A stretch of 64,000 nucleotides of DNA from Alphaproteobacteria bacterium (GCA_021776025.1 JAJFGR010000022.1:154217-218216), one strand, 5' to 3'; numbered from the stretch's first letter, positions 1 to 8,092 are shown. Notes: generated by a model not told the origin, from the letters alone. Numbers and translations are program-made.

Positions 1-473
1 CGAACGGTAATAACATCAGAACCGATTTCACGGCCATCAACAATTTGTTTTGTGCCCATAAACAAATCTGTTGTAACACCCTGACTAGTGCGTAATACCT
101 TTGCCCATACTTCTCTAAGCTGATCTGCGATTTCTTTTTCGATGGGGTTATCATGACCCTCTTCGTATTTGTCAAACACCTTCATGCCTGTAAGAGCCTG
201 ATCGTCAAAATGCAGACCATGAGTTTCATCGATACTGCGAATTGCTTGAACCTCTTCTAGCCACGTGCCTAGACCACGCTTAAAAATAGCTGCTGTGTCT
301 TTAGGAGAAACCAGTAACTTTACTTTGGCTTTATCTGGAAGATTCGCCAAATACTGGCTAATTTTATTAAGATGTGCTTGTCCCACAAGTATCATGGCAT
401 TTTCAGAATTAAACGCTGATTTTATCAGGCTTGGTTGAATAATTTCTGATGTCTCACCACTTTCTTGTGCCAT
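1..473 (-). CDS. Hypothetical protein, incomplete at the window edge
   Basis: An open frame runs from an ATG at 473 to base 1 without a stop, giving 157 visible residues that begin MAQESGETSEIIQPSLIK. An AAGGA ribosome site lies shortly upstream (about 484-488 on the minus strand). No signal peptide or membrane segment is visible. The middle is charged and the visible end holds TDLFMGTKQIVDGREIGSDV. I do not recognise the family. It is divergent from lolA with about 140 bp between them. The frame was checked codon by codon; the function is unknown and the C-terminus lies outside the window. Confidence 0.75.
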   Translation of the reverse strand, partial: MAQESGETSEIIQPSLIKSAFNSENAMILVGQAHLNKISQYLANLPDKAKVKLLVSPKDTAAIFKRGLGTWLEEVQAIRSIDETHGLHFDDQALTGMKVFDKYEEGHDNPIEKEIADQLREVWAKVLRTSQGVTTDLFMGTKQIVDGREIGSDVITV

Positions 474-616
474 TTTTTCTAATCCTTACCTATTCTAAAT
501 ACTCAAAAAAGTGTTTTACATCACATTTACGTAATGCACAAGTTTTTATTAAAGCGAAGGCTTTGCAAAGCGGCGCTCGTATACTATGTGTATGAGATAA
601 TAAATAAGGATCACCG

Positions 617-1243
617 ATGAAACAGATTGCTCTTGCCCTTTTTGCGCTGGCCATATTGTTCGCGCCGCAATATAGCGCGGCTGAAAAAACCGAAAAATTC
701 AACGAAGACATTTCCAAAGTTGAAAAATATCTGGGCGGGCTGTCCTCGGCGCGCGCGCGCTTTGTCCAAACCACGCATGATGGCACGCAGCTGGTTGGCA
801 CATTTTATTTACAGCGCCCAGGGAAATTAAAATTTGAATATGATGATCCGATCAAGGACTTCGTCGTCGCCGATGGATTCTTCATTTATTTTTATGATGC
901 GGAATTGGGCGAGCAAACCAACGCACCCATCGGCCAGACATTGGCAGATTTTATCCTGCGGAAAAACTTATCGCTGAGTGAGGATGTGAAAGTTGAAAGC
1001 GTGAAACGCAAAGGTGGGTTTTTACAAGTGGAGCTGACGCAGCGCTCTGACCCGGAAGCCGGATCTCTTACGCTGGGGTTGAAGGAAGCAAAAGATGGGT
1101 TAACCTTAAGCAAATGGCGCGTAATGGATGCGCAGGGGCTGATCACCGAAGTCGAACTGTTCTATCTGAAAACCGATATTAAACACCCATCTGATCTGTT
1201 CGTTTATGCCGATCCTGATAAAAGCCAAGGCTTTAATGATTGA
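617..1243 (+). CDS. lolA: LolA-type outer-membrane lipoprotein carrier protein
   Basis: Periplasmic chaperone that carries lipoproteins from the LolCDE complex to the outer membrane. The 208-residue product starts with a Sec signal peptide (hydrophobic residues 4-17, probable cleavage after YSAA near residue 22). The LolA signatures follow: SARARFVQTTHDGTQLVGTF, then PGKLKFEYDDP, then DGFFIYFYD. Length fits the family. The start is supported by AAGGATCACC before ATG. A plausible promoter lies at 563-590 (TTGCAA, 16-bp spacer, TATGTG). Family assignment is confident; LolA-like paralogues with other cargo exist, so the exact partner is inferred. Confidence 0.88.
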   Translation: MKQIALALFALAILFAPQYSAAEKTEKFNEDISKVEKYLGGLSSARARFVQTTHDGTQLVGTFYLQRPGKLKFEYDDPIKDFVVADGFFIYFYDAELGEQTNAPIGQTLADFILRKNLSLSEDVKVESVKRKGGFLQVELTQRSDPEAGSLTLGLKEAKDGLTLSKWRVMDAQGLITEVELFYLKTDIKHPSDLFVYADPDKSQGFND

Positions 1244-1269
1244 AAACACTTCTGGCATTAAAATTTTTA

Positions 1270-1329
1270 GCCGCTTTCTTTTAATCTTAAGTAAAAGCAA
1301 GCGGCGACGCACTTAAGATTAAAAGAAAG
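1270..1329 (+). promoter_or_regulatory. Large inverted repeat covering the recR ribosome site, with an alternative hairpin
   Basis: A perfect 19-bp inverted repeat has arms at 1274-1292 (CTTTCTTTTAATCTTAAGT) and 1311-1329 with an 18-nt loop. The right arm contains the only purine-rich ribosome-site-like stretch before recR (AAGAAAG, 1323-1329). A second, mutually exclusive 7-bp pairing exists between GCCGCTT (1270-1276) and AAGCGGC (1299-1305). There is no U-run, so a simple terminator is unlikely. Regulation of recR translation is inferred. Confidence 0.6.
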
Positions 1330-1337
1330 TGACTAAA

Positions 1338-1931
1338 ATGCAGGACGGGCCCTTACAACATCTGATTAAAATGCTGGCCGGTTTGCCCGGTTTGGGCAAT
1401 CGCTCCGCGCGGCGCATAGCGCTCAATATGCTGAATAACCGTGAACAAACAATGCTGCCGCTGGCCGAATTGCTGAAACGTACAGCTGAGGAAATTATAA
1501 CTTGCGCCATTTGCGCCAATCTCGACATGGTTGATCCATGCTCAATTTGCCAAAACATCAAACGGACTAAATCGCAAATTTGTGTGGTTGCACAAGTCAG
1601 CGATCTCTGGGCGATTGAACGCACGGGCGCCTATAAAGGCCAGTATCACGTTCTGGGCGGCCTGCTTTCCGCGCTCGATGGCATTGGCCCGGACCAGCTA
1701 AATGCCGCAAGCTTGTTTGGGCGCGCACAAGCGCCAGAAATTACGGAAGTCATCTTGGCCTTAAGCGCCACTGTCGATGGGCAAAGCACCGCGCATTACA
1801 TTGCCGACCATATTGGCCGGGAAGATTTAGAGGTCACCCATCTCGCCCACGGTGTGCCGGTAGGCGGCGAGCTGGATTATCTAGACGATGGCACCATCAC
1901 CACCGCCCTGCGCTCGCGCAAAGCTGGTTAA
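1338..1931 (+). CDS. recR: Recombination mediator protein RecR
   Basis: RecR works with RecO/RecF to load RecA at gaps. The 197-residue product has the N-terminal helix-hairpin-helix (LAGLPGLGNRSARRIAL), a four-cysteine zinc finger (CAICANL..DPCSICQN), and a Toprim domain with VLGGLLSALDGIGPDQL. It ends in the usual ATHLA-like region (EVTHLAHGVPVGGELDYLDDGT). ATG at 1338 is chosen because AAGAAAG lies eight bases upstream; an in-frame GTG at 1329 is the alternative. RecR often follows dnaX and ybaB, but here it follows lolA. The gene converges on the next one with a 4-bp overlap. Confidence 0.95.
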   Translation: MQDGPLQHLIKMLAGLPGLGNRSARRIALNMLNNREQTMLPLAELLKRTAEEIITCAICANLDMVDPCSICQNIKRTKSQICVVAQVSDLWAIERTGAYKGQYHVLGGLLSALDGIGPDQLNAASLFGRAQAPEITEVILALSATVDGQSTAHYIADHIGREDLEVTHLAHGVPVGGELDYLDDGTITTALRSRKAG

Positions 1932-2476
1932 ATTTCGTTAAAAATTGGCGGAGGATTATCAGAAAAATTTAGCCCATTACCAAAAGAATTTGACCCATCA
2001 ATAAAGCCATCAACCTTAGCCGCAGCATTATCCAGATCAGGCATAATAAAAACAAGCCCTTTATCGGGGTCACCCCTATACACAAATGGGCCTTTATAAG
2101 TGCCATCCGGCTGTCTTTTAAAACCGGCCACTTTTTTGCTATCCGCACTTACTCTTAAATACACTTCGATTTTGGATTTATCTATGAATATTTGACGAAG
2201 ATTTTGAGGGTACTCACCCTTTTCACACAAGTCTTTTCCAATACGTTCGGCAGCTTTTTGATCAAATCCACCTTTAACCCAAGCTATCGTACTTTTATTT
2301 GCAGGAGTATCTGTATCACTTAATATAAATGTTCGAGCGCCATTATCACCATCAAATAAATAAGCAATTTTCGTTTTGTCAGCACTTTCACATATAACTT
2401 TAGAATCATCTTTATTACAGGCGGTAAGCGCGAACACAGCGGTTGTTAAAACAGCAAATAGTTTAGAATAGTCCAT
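1928..2476 (-). CDS. Putative lipoprotein of unknown function
   Basis: The 182-residue product begins with a lipoprotein signal peptide: MDYSK, a hydrophobic stretch, then the lipobox LTAC with Cys at residue 20. The mature part is hydrophilic, with two further cysteines (VICES and DLCEK) that could form a disulfide. No known domain is recognised. The C-terminal region is rich in Asp, Asn and Pro. It stands alone, convergent with recR and overlapping it by 4 bp. Envelope location is inferred from the lipobox only. Confidence 0.75.
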   Translation of the reverse strand: MDYSKLFAVLTTAVFALTACNKDDSKVICESADKTKIAYLFDGDNGARTFILSDTDTPANKSTIAWVKGGFDQKAAERIGKDLCEKGEYPQNLRQIFIDKSKIEVYLRVSADSKKVAGFKRQPDGTYKGPFVYRGDPDKGLVFIMPDLDNAAAKVDGFIDGSNSFGNGLNFSDNPPPIFNEI

Positions 2477-2542
2477 ACTTACGCCTTAATTTCTTAATTA
2501 ACCAAGGAGCTAGCCTATTTTCTATAATACGTCAAGAAAAAT

Positions 2543-2878
2543 CTATTCCTTCTCAGAAATGTAAACCACGCCGTCCGTATAAATCCGCAACGCCGCAATA
2601 TGCGTATTATGGCCCGTACCGTCACCGCCAATGGCAAAATCATAATATGTACCAGCGGGAAAGAAATGATCTGTAGCCGCCGCGCTTACCACGCTATCGC
2701 CAAAGGCCAGATAAGCATCTTGTGTAGCATAAACGCTAATAACGCGGGTATCCGCATCAAAACCTGCCGTATTTCTGACTGAGGTCAGGCCGGTAGAAAA
2801 TGAATATGCGCCACTATCTTTAAGACGCAAAGCCGGAATTGGGTTGTCATTTGTGTCGAGAGAAAGTTTAGTTGTCAT
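2543..2878 (-). CDS. Small hypothetical protein, resembles phage structural proteins
   Basis: The start MTTKLSLDTNDNPIPALRL at 2878 is chosen over a longer frame because AAGGAGA lies just upstream of this ATG. The product has 111 residues, is rich in Gly, Ala, Thr and Asp, and has no signal peptide. Its pattern (RVISVYATQDAYLAFGDS, then HFFPAGTYYDFAIGG, then a C-terminal VYIS) resembles small beta-rich proteins in prophage and gene-transfer-agent tail clusters. That similarity is from memory and unverified. No other phage gene is adjacent, so it may be a relic or a domesticated gene. Confidence 0.65.
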   Translation of the reverse strand: MTTKLSLDTNDNPIPALRLKDSGAYSFSTGLTSVRNTAGFDADTRVISVYATQDAYLAFGDSVVSAAATDHFFPAGTYYDFAIGGDGTGHNTHIAALRIYTDGVVYISEKE

Positions 2879-3041
2879 GAAAAGTCTCCTTAAAAGCTTT
2901 GTAAACAAGCGTTTCCATCAAATACCAACCAGTCAGTATTTAGATCTATAAACGCTAAATTCTATGTGAAGATACAATTGTGGTGTTGTGAGGCTTCAAG
3001 CCTGCCTCAATTTAACAGCCATGTCAAGGAATATTTTCCCA

Positions 3042-3884
3042 TTATTGGGAGGCGGCCTCTGCAGCGCCATTGCCGGGCTGAAAGACGTGCTTGATAATTT
3101 CGCTACCAGCCGGGACATCAAGCAAAGATACGGTAATATCAACGGCGGTCTGGCCCGAGGCATCAATATCGCTAAATCCAGCGAGCTGCTCGGCAAAACG
3201 ATTAGCCGCCTCAACGGGCTCCGTTTCATAGATCGGCCTTTGGAGAAGCAGGCTGTACTCATTCTTGCTTGTCTGGCCAATAATATCGCTTTGTCGGCGC
3301 AGCAGCACCAGATACTGACAAAGCTTAGCCACAGCAAACTCAGCTGCATATGCTCCATCCAGATCAAGAATTTCTTTATGATTGCTAAGTGAGATTTGCA
3401 GAATGAAGGTCCGCTCGCCATAGCGATCGGCCCGGTCCATCGCCGAAAGGAAGAGCTGGTTAAAGGCTGATTTTGCGATAACGCCCCCCGCAGAAGGGAA
3501 ATCCTCGGAATCATCGCCAATACGTCGAACCAATTCGATAAGGCGCTGCGCATTATCAAGCTTTTCATTCAAAACCGTTGGATCAAAAGGCTTTGCCAAA
3601 AGATCATTGGCCCCGGCCTTAAGTGCCTCATCCTGAGAAATTGTTTCTGACATCAACAAAATATAGGGGTAATTCCGTACCGACCGGCGGGTATTTAAAA
3701 TCAGGGAGCGTGGTTCCGTAAGCGGTGAGGGGTCAATACACACAATATCAAAATCACCAGCAGCCATCCGCTCAACGGCATTATTCTTAACCGGCTCCTC
3801 AACAATGGTGTGGCCTAAAGGTTCCATTTTTGAACGGAGCATCTGCGTCGCTAAAGCATCTTGATCGACCAACAGTATTTTCAT
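3042..3884 (-). CDS. Response regulator with receiver domain and degenerate GGDEF-like domain
   Basis: The 280-residue protein has an N-terminal receiver domain (residues 1-120): acidic pocket near Asp7/Asp9, probable phosphoacceptor Asp51 in DIVCIDPSP, and the conserved Lys in LLAKPFDP. The C-terminal part (about 140-260) follows the layout of a GGDEF domain (RADRYGERTFILQISLSNHKEI ahead of a helix, then RQSDIIG). At the signature it reads TSKNEYSLLL where an active diguanylate cyclase has GGDEF, so it should not make c-di-GMP. It may be a receiver or scaffold protein. It is a single gene with no kinase beside it. Confidence 0.8.
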   Translation of the reverse strand: MKILLVDQDALATQMLRSKMEPLGHTIVEEPVKNNAVERMAAGDFDIVCIDPSPLTEPRSLILNTRRSVRNYPYILLMSETISQDEALKAGANDLLAKPFDPTVLNEKLDNAQRLIELVRRIGDDSEDFPSAGGVIAKSAFNQLFLSAMDRADRYGERTFILQISLSNHKEILDLDGAYAAEFAVAKLCQYLVLLRRQSDIIGQTSKNEYSLLLQRPIYETEPVEAANRFAEQLAGFSDIDASGQTAVDITVSLLDVPAGSEIIKHVFQPGNGAAEAASQ

Positions 3885-3989
3885 GTCTTCCGTGTCCTTT
3901 AAAGCTACGAATTCAACCCCCCTTATGATCGTCGAAAAAGCGGCAAATGCAAAGGGTAAATTTATTGCCCTCTAAACGTAAAGCTAGGT

Positions 3990-4018
3990 TTGACTTCTCT
4001 ACAAGAGTAATATAATAA
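3990..4018 (+). promoter_or_regulatory. Sigma-70-type promoter for tRNA-Leu
   Basis: TTGACT (3990-3995) is followed by a 17-bp spacer and TAATAA (4013-4018); the overlapping TATAAT at 4011-4016 would give a 15-bp spacer. The tRNA begins about 29 bases after the -10 box, which leaves a short leader. Confidence 0.7.
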
Positions 4019-4046
4019 ATCAAACACTTAAGATGTGCCCCAGAAG

Positions 4047-4133
4047 GCCCAGGTGGCGGAATTGGTAGACGCGCTACGTTCAGGTCGTAGTTCTCGTAAG
4101 GGAGTGAAGGTTCAAATCCTTTCCTGGGCACCA
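4047..4133 (+). tRNA. tRNA-Leu (anticodon CAG)
   Basis: A complete cloverleaf can be drawn. The acceptor stem is GCCCAGG with CCTGGGC. The D arm is GCGG with GCGC. The anticodon stem is CTACG/CGTAG around the loop TTCAGGT, giving anticodon CAG. There is a class II variable arm (TTCTCGTAAGGGAG), a T arm with GGTTCAAATCC, and an encoded 3' CCA. Length is 87 nt including CCA, as expected for a class II tRNA. A short T-run follows at once (4134-4138). Confidence 0.97.
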
Positions 4134-4179
4134 TTTTTTAGCACTGGGATTTATTGAAACACTGGATTGAAGAATTCTC

Positions 4180-4794
4180 ATGAGCATCAAATTACATAAA
4201 GGCGACATTCCGGCCGACCTAGATTTTGGCAAAATACTGGCAATCGACACAGAGACGATGGGCCTCAACAATCATCGTGACCCACTTTGTCTCGTACAAC
4301 TGTCTTCCGGTGATGGCAACGCGCATATTGTTCAACTTGATCGCAAAACTTATGACGCACCAAATTTAAAAGCCCTTTTAGCCGATGAAAAAGTTCTCAA
4401 AATTTTTCACTACGCCCGTTTTGATGTTGCTGTAATTAAAAAATATCTTAAGCTCGATTGCGGACCTGTTTATTGCACACGTACAGCTTCACGCCTTGCC
4501 CGCACTTACACAGACCGCCACGGCTTAAAACAATGCTGCCGGGAATTACTGGGCATAGAGCTTAATAAGCAACAACAATCTTCTGATTGGGGCGCTGCCG
4601 AACTTAAAGACGTACAGCTCGAATACGCCGCCAGCGATGTCTATCACCTACATGCACTCAAAGAAAAACTCGATATCATGTTAGAGCGTGAAGGCCGCGC
4701 GGAGCTCGCGCAAAAATGTTTTGAATTCCTGCCTGTCCGTGCGGAGCTGGATTTAACCGGCTGGCCGGATGAAGATATTTTTGCACATGTCTAA
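4180..4794 (+). CDS. nrnC: NrnC-like DEDDy 3'-5' exoribonuclease (short RNase D family)
   Basis: The 204-residue product is a single DEDD exonuclease domain: AIDTETMGL carries the first Asp/Glu pair, FHYARFDVAV the second Asp, and YAASDVYHL the Tyr and last Asp of the DEDDy type. Classical RNase D is almost twice as long because of HRDC domains; those are absent. This short form matches alphaproteobacterial NrnC, which degrades dinucleotides and short RNA, including pGpG from c-di-GMP breakdown. It sits between tRNA-Leu and kdsD. The DEDDy call is seen in the sequence; dinucleotide specificity is inferred from family length. Confidence 0.88.
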   Translation: MSIKLHKGDIPADLDFGKILAIDTETMGLNNHRDPLCLVQLSSGDGNAHIVQLDRKTYDAPNLKALLADEKVLKIFHYARFDVAVIKKYLKLDCGPVYCTRTASRLARTYTDRHGLKQCCRELLGIELNKQQQSSDWGAAELKDVQLEYAASDVYHLHALKEKLDIMLEREGRAELAQKCFEFLPVRAELDLTGWPDEDIFAHV

Positions 4795-4831
4795 AACCGT
4801 ATTGGCTTAACGCCACGAAGGACCATTTCTG

Positions 4832-5836
4832 ATGAGCAAAGCCGAAAAGCGCACGCAAGGTCAAAGCGAACAACACAATGCGCGCGCTGTCCTCCAAACA
4901 GAAATTGACGGTTTAAACGCCCTGAAAGACTCAATCGATGGGAGCTTCGACGAAGCCATCAACGCTGTCGACCAGATGAAAAACGCAGACGGTCGTGGTC
5001 GCTTGATCGTTGCTGGAATTGGCAAAAGCGGCCATGTCGGCCGTAAAATTGCCGCCACACTCGCCTCCACGGGCACCCCAGCCTATTTTGTTCACCCCGG
5101 TGAAGCCAGCCATGGCGACATGGGAATGATTACCGAGCATGACGTTGTGCTCATGCTCTCAAACTCCGGTGAGAATTCTGAGCTTTCCGATCTCGTTCAC
5201 TACACACGGCGCTATAATATTAAACTTATCGCCATGACCAGTAATGCTGAAAGCTCTCTGGGCAAACACGCTGATATCTGCCTCTTGCTCCCAAAGGCCC
5301 CGGAAGCCTGCCCCAACGGTCTTGCCCCAACCACATCAACGACGATGATGATGGCGCTCGGCGATGCTTTAGCGGTTTCCTTGTTACACCGCATGGGATT
5401 AACGCCTGAAGAATATAAAGTCTTTCACCCAGGCGGCAAGCTTGGCCAACGCTTAATGACCATTGGTGAATTGATGATCGATTATGACGACCTGCCGCTA
5501 GTTGATGAAAATGCAACGATGGACAAGGCGATCCTCATGCTCAGCGAAAAGAATTTAGGCTCCGTTCTTGTGATCGATAAAGCAGGCGACCTGAAAGGCA
5601 TTATCACCGACGGGGATTTAAAACGCCACATGGCCGCAGATCTTTTACAAAAACCGGTCACTGATATCATGAGTACAAACCCCAAGTCGATTGAGGCTAG
5701 GGCGCTCGCTGTCGAAGCGGTAAGCGTCATGACACAAAAACCCGGCCACTATATCAGTAGCCTTATCGTCATGGACAATAACAAATTGGCAGGAATGATC
5801 CGCTTGCAGGATTGCATTCAAGCCGGTCTGCTTTAA
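4832..5836 (+). CDS. kdsD: Arabinose-5-phosphate isomerase (KdsD/KpsF family)
   Basis: Converts ribulose 5-phosphate to arabinose 5-phosphate, the first step to the LPS sugar Kdo. The 334 residues contain an N-terminal SIS domain (RLIVAGIGKSGHVGRKIAATLASTGTPAYFVHPGEASHGD; LMLSNSGENSEL) and two CBS domains (about 210-265 and 275-330, with ITDGDLKRHM). Length matches the family. The start ATG follows AAGGA at a 10-base spacing. It begins a run of LPS genes, and lptC starts 10 bp after its stop. Confidence 0.95.
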   Translation: MSKAEKRTQGQSEQHNARAVLQTEIDGLNALKDSIDGSFDEAINAVDQMKNADGRGRLIVAGIGKSGHVGRKIAATLASTGTPAYFVHPGEASHGDMGMITEHDVVLMLSNSGENSELSDLVHYTRRYNIKLIAMTSNAESSLGKHADICLLLPKAPEACPNGLAPTTSTTMMMALGDALAVSLLHRMGLTPEEYKVFHPGGKLGQRLMTIGELMIDYDDLPLVDENATMDKAILMLSEKNLGSVLVIDKAGDLKGIITDGDLKRHMAADLLQKPVTDIMSTNPKSIEARALAVEAVSVMTQKPGHYISSLIVMDNNKLAGMIRLQDCIQAGLL

Positions 5837-5845
5837 GATCAGGCC

Positions 5846-6535
5846 ATGAATGATTTTAATGCGGCCTCAAACCATGATCCCAAGCTCAAAAGCCTGAGCC
5901 GTGAGACCGGCGATGTTCGCCGCAAGGATGAAGGCTATTCAGCGTTTATTCGCTCGATGCGCATTACCCTGCCCCTGATAGCTTTAGCCATCATCACCAT
6001 TTTATTTTCATGGAACATTTTTAAGACCGATGATATGGCCCCCGCCAAACCCGACGCAAAAACGGCCAGCGCCATCGGTAAAAACGAACTTTTAAATCCG
6101 AAATTTGACAGCGTTGATGATAAAAACCAGCCCTACACCATTACTGCTGAGCGCGCGCTGCAAGATACAGATGGCGAACTGATGGTGCTGGATGCGCCGA
6201 TGGCCGATATTGTTTTAAATAGCGGAACCTGGCTCGCCATCAAATCGCGCCAAGGCGCGTTTCGTCAGGAAAGCCAGCGCTTGCTCTTAAAAGACGATGT
6301 ACGCCTGTTTCACGACGACGGCTATAGCGCCAAAACCCAAGAACTTGATGTCGATTTGAAAGCCGGAACCGCGCGCACGAATGTAAAAATCACCGGCCAT
6401 GGTCCGGCCGGAACATTAAATGCCAGCGGCATGTACGCTGATTCAAAAGCCGAAGTTTTGATCTTTACAGGTCCGGCAAAAATCGTACTTTATGACGCAG
6501 GTGGTTCTTCAAAAGGAGGGCTTTTAGCGCCATGA
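5846..6535 (+). CDS. lptC: LPS export protein LptC
   Basis: Bitopic inner-membrane protein that receives LPS from LptBFG and passes it to LptA. The 229 residues hold one N-terminal membrane segment (about 41-57, ITLPLIALAIITILFSW) and a periplasmic domain of the LptC/YrbK type with repeated beta strands (ENELLNPKFDS-like region, then TITAERALQDTDGELMVLDAP). The N-terminal cytoplasmic extension of about 38 residues is longer than in E. coli, as is common in alphaproteobacteria. It overlaps lptA by 4 bp, so the two are probably translationally coupled. Confidence 0.88.
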   Translation: MNDFNAASNHDPKLKSLSRETGDVRRKDEGYSAFIRSMRITLPLIALAIITILFSWNIFKTDDMAPAKPDAKTASAIGKNELLNPKFDSVDDKNQPYTITAERALQDTDGELMVLDAPMADIVLNSGTWLAIKSRQGAFRQESQRLLLKDDVRLFHDDGYSAKTQELDVDLKAGTARTNVKITGHGPAGTLNASGMYADSKAEVLIFTGPAKIVLYDAGGSSKGGLLAP

Positions 6536-7413
6536 CAACGCCGACCAAAAAGCTTTTATATATTTTCACTACCGCGCTTGCGCTGGTCTATTTCACCAAC
6601 GATAACGCCAGCGCGCAAACGGATGGCCTGAGCTCAAACTCCAAACAGCCGCTGGAAGTGACTGCCGATGGCACATTAGAATGGCTGCGTGAAGACAAAA
6701 AATTTATCGCCACGAAAAACGCAATGGCCAAACAAGGTGAGTCTTCCGTTGCCGGAGAAAAGCTTATAGCCCTTTACCGCGAGGGTAAGGATGGTGGAGG
6801 CACCGATATTTATCAAGTCACCGCCGAGCAAAACGTTATTTTGCGTTCGCGCGACAGCACTGTCTATGGACAAAATGCGGTCTATAATCTTGACCAAGGC
6901 CTGGCCACCGTCACCGGCGATAATTTGAAAATGGTGTCACCGGATCAAACCGTCACGGCGCGCGATAAGTTTGAATATTGGGTAGCTGACGGCCGGGTCA
7001 ATGCACTGGGCTATGCGAAAATTGTCCGCCCCAAACCTGGGGGCGGTGTTGATACGCTGCACGCCGATAAAATCTCAGTCCTGCTGAAAAAAAATGAGCA
7101 GGGTAAGCAGGTTCTGCATTCTTTAGAAGCCATCGGCAATGTTGTGATTGTCACCCCGGGCGAAACGGTTACGGGCGCGTACGGCATTTATAAAGCCGAT
7201 ACCAATAAGGCGGAGATCACCGGCGGCGTAAAAATCCTGCGCGGCCCGAATACGCTGGAAGGGGAGCGCGCTGTTGTCGACATGAACACCAATGTCAGCA
7301 CCATTTTTGCCGATGGAAAACCCACAGCCCCAGGCACATCAGACGTCAAGCCCGGCGGACGCGTACGGGGCATTTTCTACCCCGGAAGCGAAGAAAAGCC
7401 TGACAACCCTTAG
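6532..7413 (+). CDS. lptA: LPS transport periplasmic protein LptA (OstA domain)
   Basis: Periplasmic bridge protein carrying LPS between LptC and LptD. The 293 residues start with a signal peptide (LLYIFTTALALVYFTNDNASAQ, cleavage near residue 29). An OstA-type beta-jellyroll follows with PLEVTADGTLEWLREDKKFIA, NAVYNLDQGLATVTGDNLKM and ETVTGAYGIYKADTNKAEITG. It is longer than E. coli LptA (185 residues), as usual for alphaproteobacterial OstA proteins. The end is Pro- and Gly-rich. It overlaps lptC by 4 bp, and its last bases hold the predicted promoter of the next gene. Confidence 0.88.
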   Translation: MTTPTKKLLYIFTTALALVYFTNDNASAQTDGLSSNSKQPLEVTADGTLEWLREDKKFIATKNAMAKQGESSVAGEKLIALYREGKDGGGTDIYQVTAEQNVILRSRDSTVYGQNAVYNLDQGLATVTGDNLKMVSPDQTVTARDKFEYWVADGRVNALGYAKIVRPKPGGGVDTLHADKISVLLKKNEQGKQVLHSLEAIGNVVIVTPGETVTGAYGIYKADTNKAEITGGVKILRGPNTLEGERAVVDMNTNVSTIFADGKPTAPGTSDVKPGGRVRGIFYPGSEEKPDNP

Positions 7414-7428
7414 GTTTTTTGCTAATTT
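7400..7428 (+). promoter_or_regulatory. Predicted promoter of the LysE-type gene, placing +1 at the ATG
   Basis: CTGACA (7400-7405), a 17-bp spacer and TAATTT (7423-7428) lie across the lptA stop codon. Six bases (ACCGCC) separate the -10 box from the ATG at 7435, so transcription would start on the start codon. No ribosome site is visible upstream of that ATG. This is a pattern match only. Confidence 0.45.
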
Positions 7429-7434
7429 ACCGCC

Positions 7435-8070
7435 ATGGAATTTTTTCTCATTTGGACAGGCTTTGCAGCGATTATGTTTTTCGGCAGCGCATCGCCGGGG
7501 CCGGATCTGGTGATCACAGTGCGCAATGCTGTTTTACATTCCCAGCGCGCAGGAATTTTCACGGCAATCGGTATTGGTTTAGGAATCTGCGGACATCTGA
7601 CATATTCAATACTCGGATTAGCCGCCCTCATCGCCCAATCAGTTTTGCTCTTTACCATCATTAAATATGTTGGAGCGGGCTATCTTGTTTATATCGGCTA
7701 TAAAGCTCTGCGCTCCAAAGGGTACGAGAATGAAAAAATCATCGGGGAAAATGAACGTGAATCAGACATTCCTGTCCTAAAGGCAATGTGGCAGGGCTTT
7801 CTAACCAATCTCCTCAACCCTAAAGCAACTTTGTTCTTTCTGGCACTTTTGCCGCAATTTATGGGACCGGAAACACTGCTTTCTGAAAGAATTATTTTAG
7901 GGACAACGGCCGCATTTATTCCAACTTTATGGTTTACAAGCGTATCAATCGTACTAAATCAACGTAAAGTGCGTAGAGCTTTCATGCGCTCGGCCAGATG
8001 GATAGACCGCGTCTGTGGTGGACTTCTCATGGCTTTGGGTGTACGTTTAGCTTTAAGTAAAATGCATTAG
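7435..8070 (+). CDS. LysE/RhtB-family amino-acid exporter
   Basis: The 211-residue, highly hydrophobic protein has about six membrane segments and the LysE/RhtB marker near the N-terminus (GSASPGPDLVITVRNAVLHSQRAGIFTAIGIGLG). A second conserved block is GFLTNLLNPKATLFFLALLPQF. Such proteins export amino acids or derivatives such as homoserine lactone; the substrate here cannot be read from sequence. The gene sits between lptA and lptB, normally neighbours, and is unrelated to LPS export, so it looks like an insertion into the operon. It appears to have its own leaderless promoter. Confidence 0.88.
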   Translation: MEFFLIWTGFAAIMFFGSASPGPDLVITVRNAVLHSQRAGIFTAIGIGLGICGHLTYSILGLAALIAQSVLLFTIIKYVGAGYLVYIGYKALRSKGYENEKIIGENERESDIPVLKAMWQGFLTNLLNPKATLFFLALLPQFMGPETLLSERIILGTTAAFIPTLWFTSVSIVLNQRKVRRAFMRSARWIDRVCGGLLMALGVRLALSKMH

Positions 8071-8092
8071 ATTAAGTACCGGAAAAGCTTGA

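Noticed and set aside
490..801. 103-codon minus-strand frame opposite the lolA start
   Set aside because: It overlaps lolA and its promoter region and has no ribosome site.
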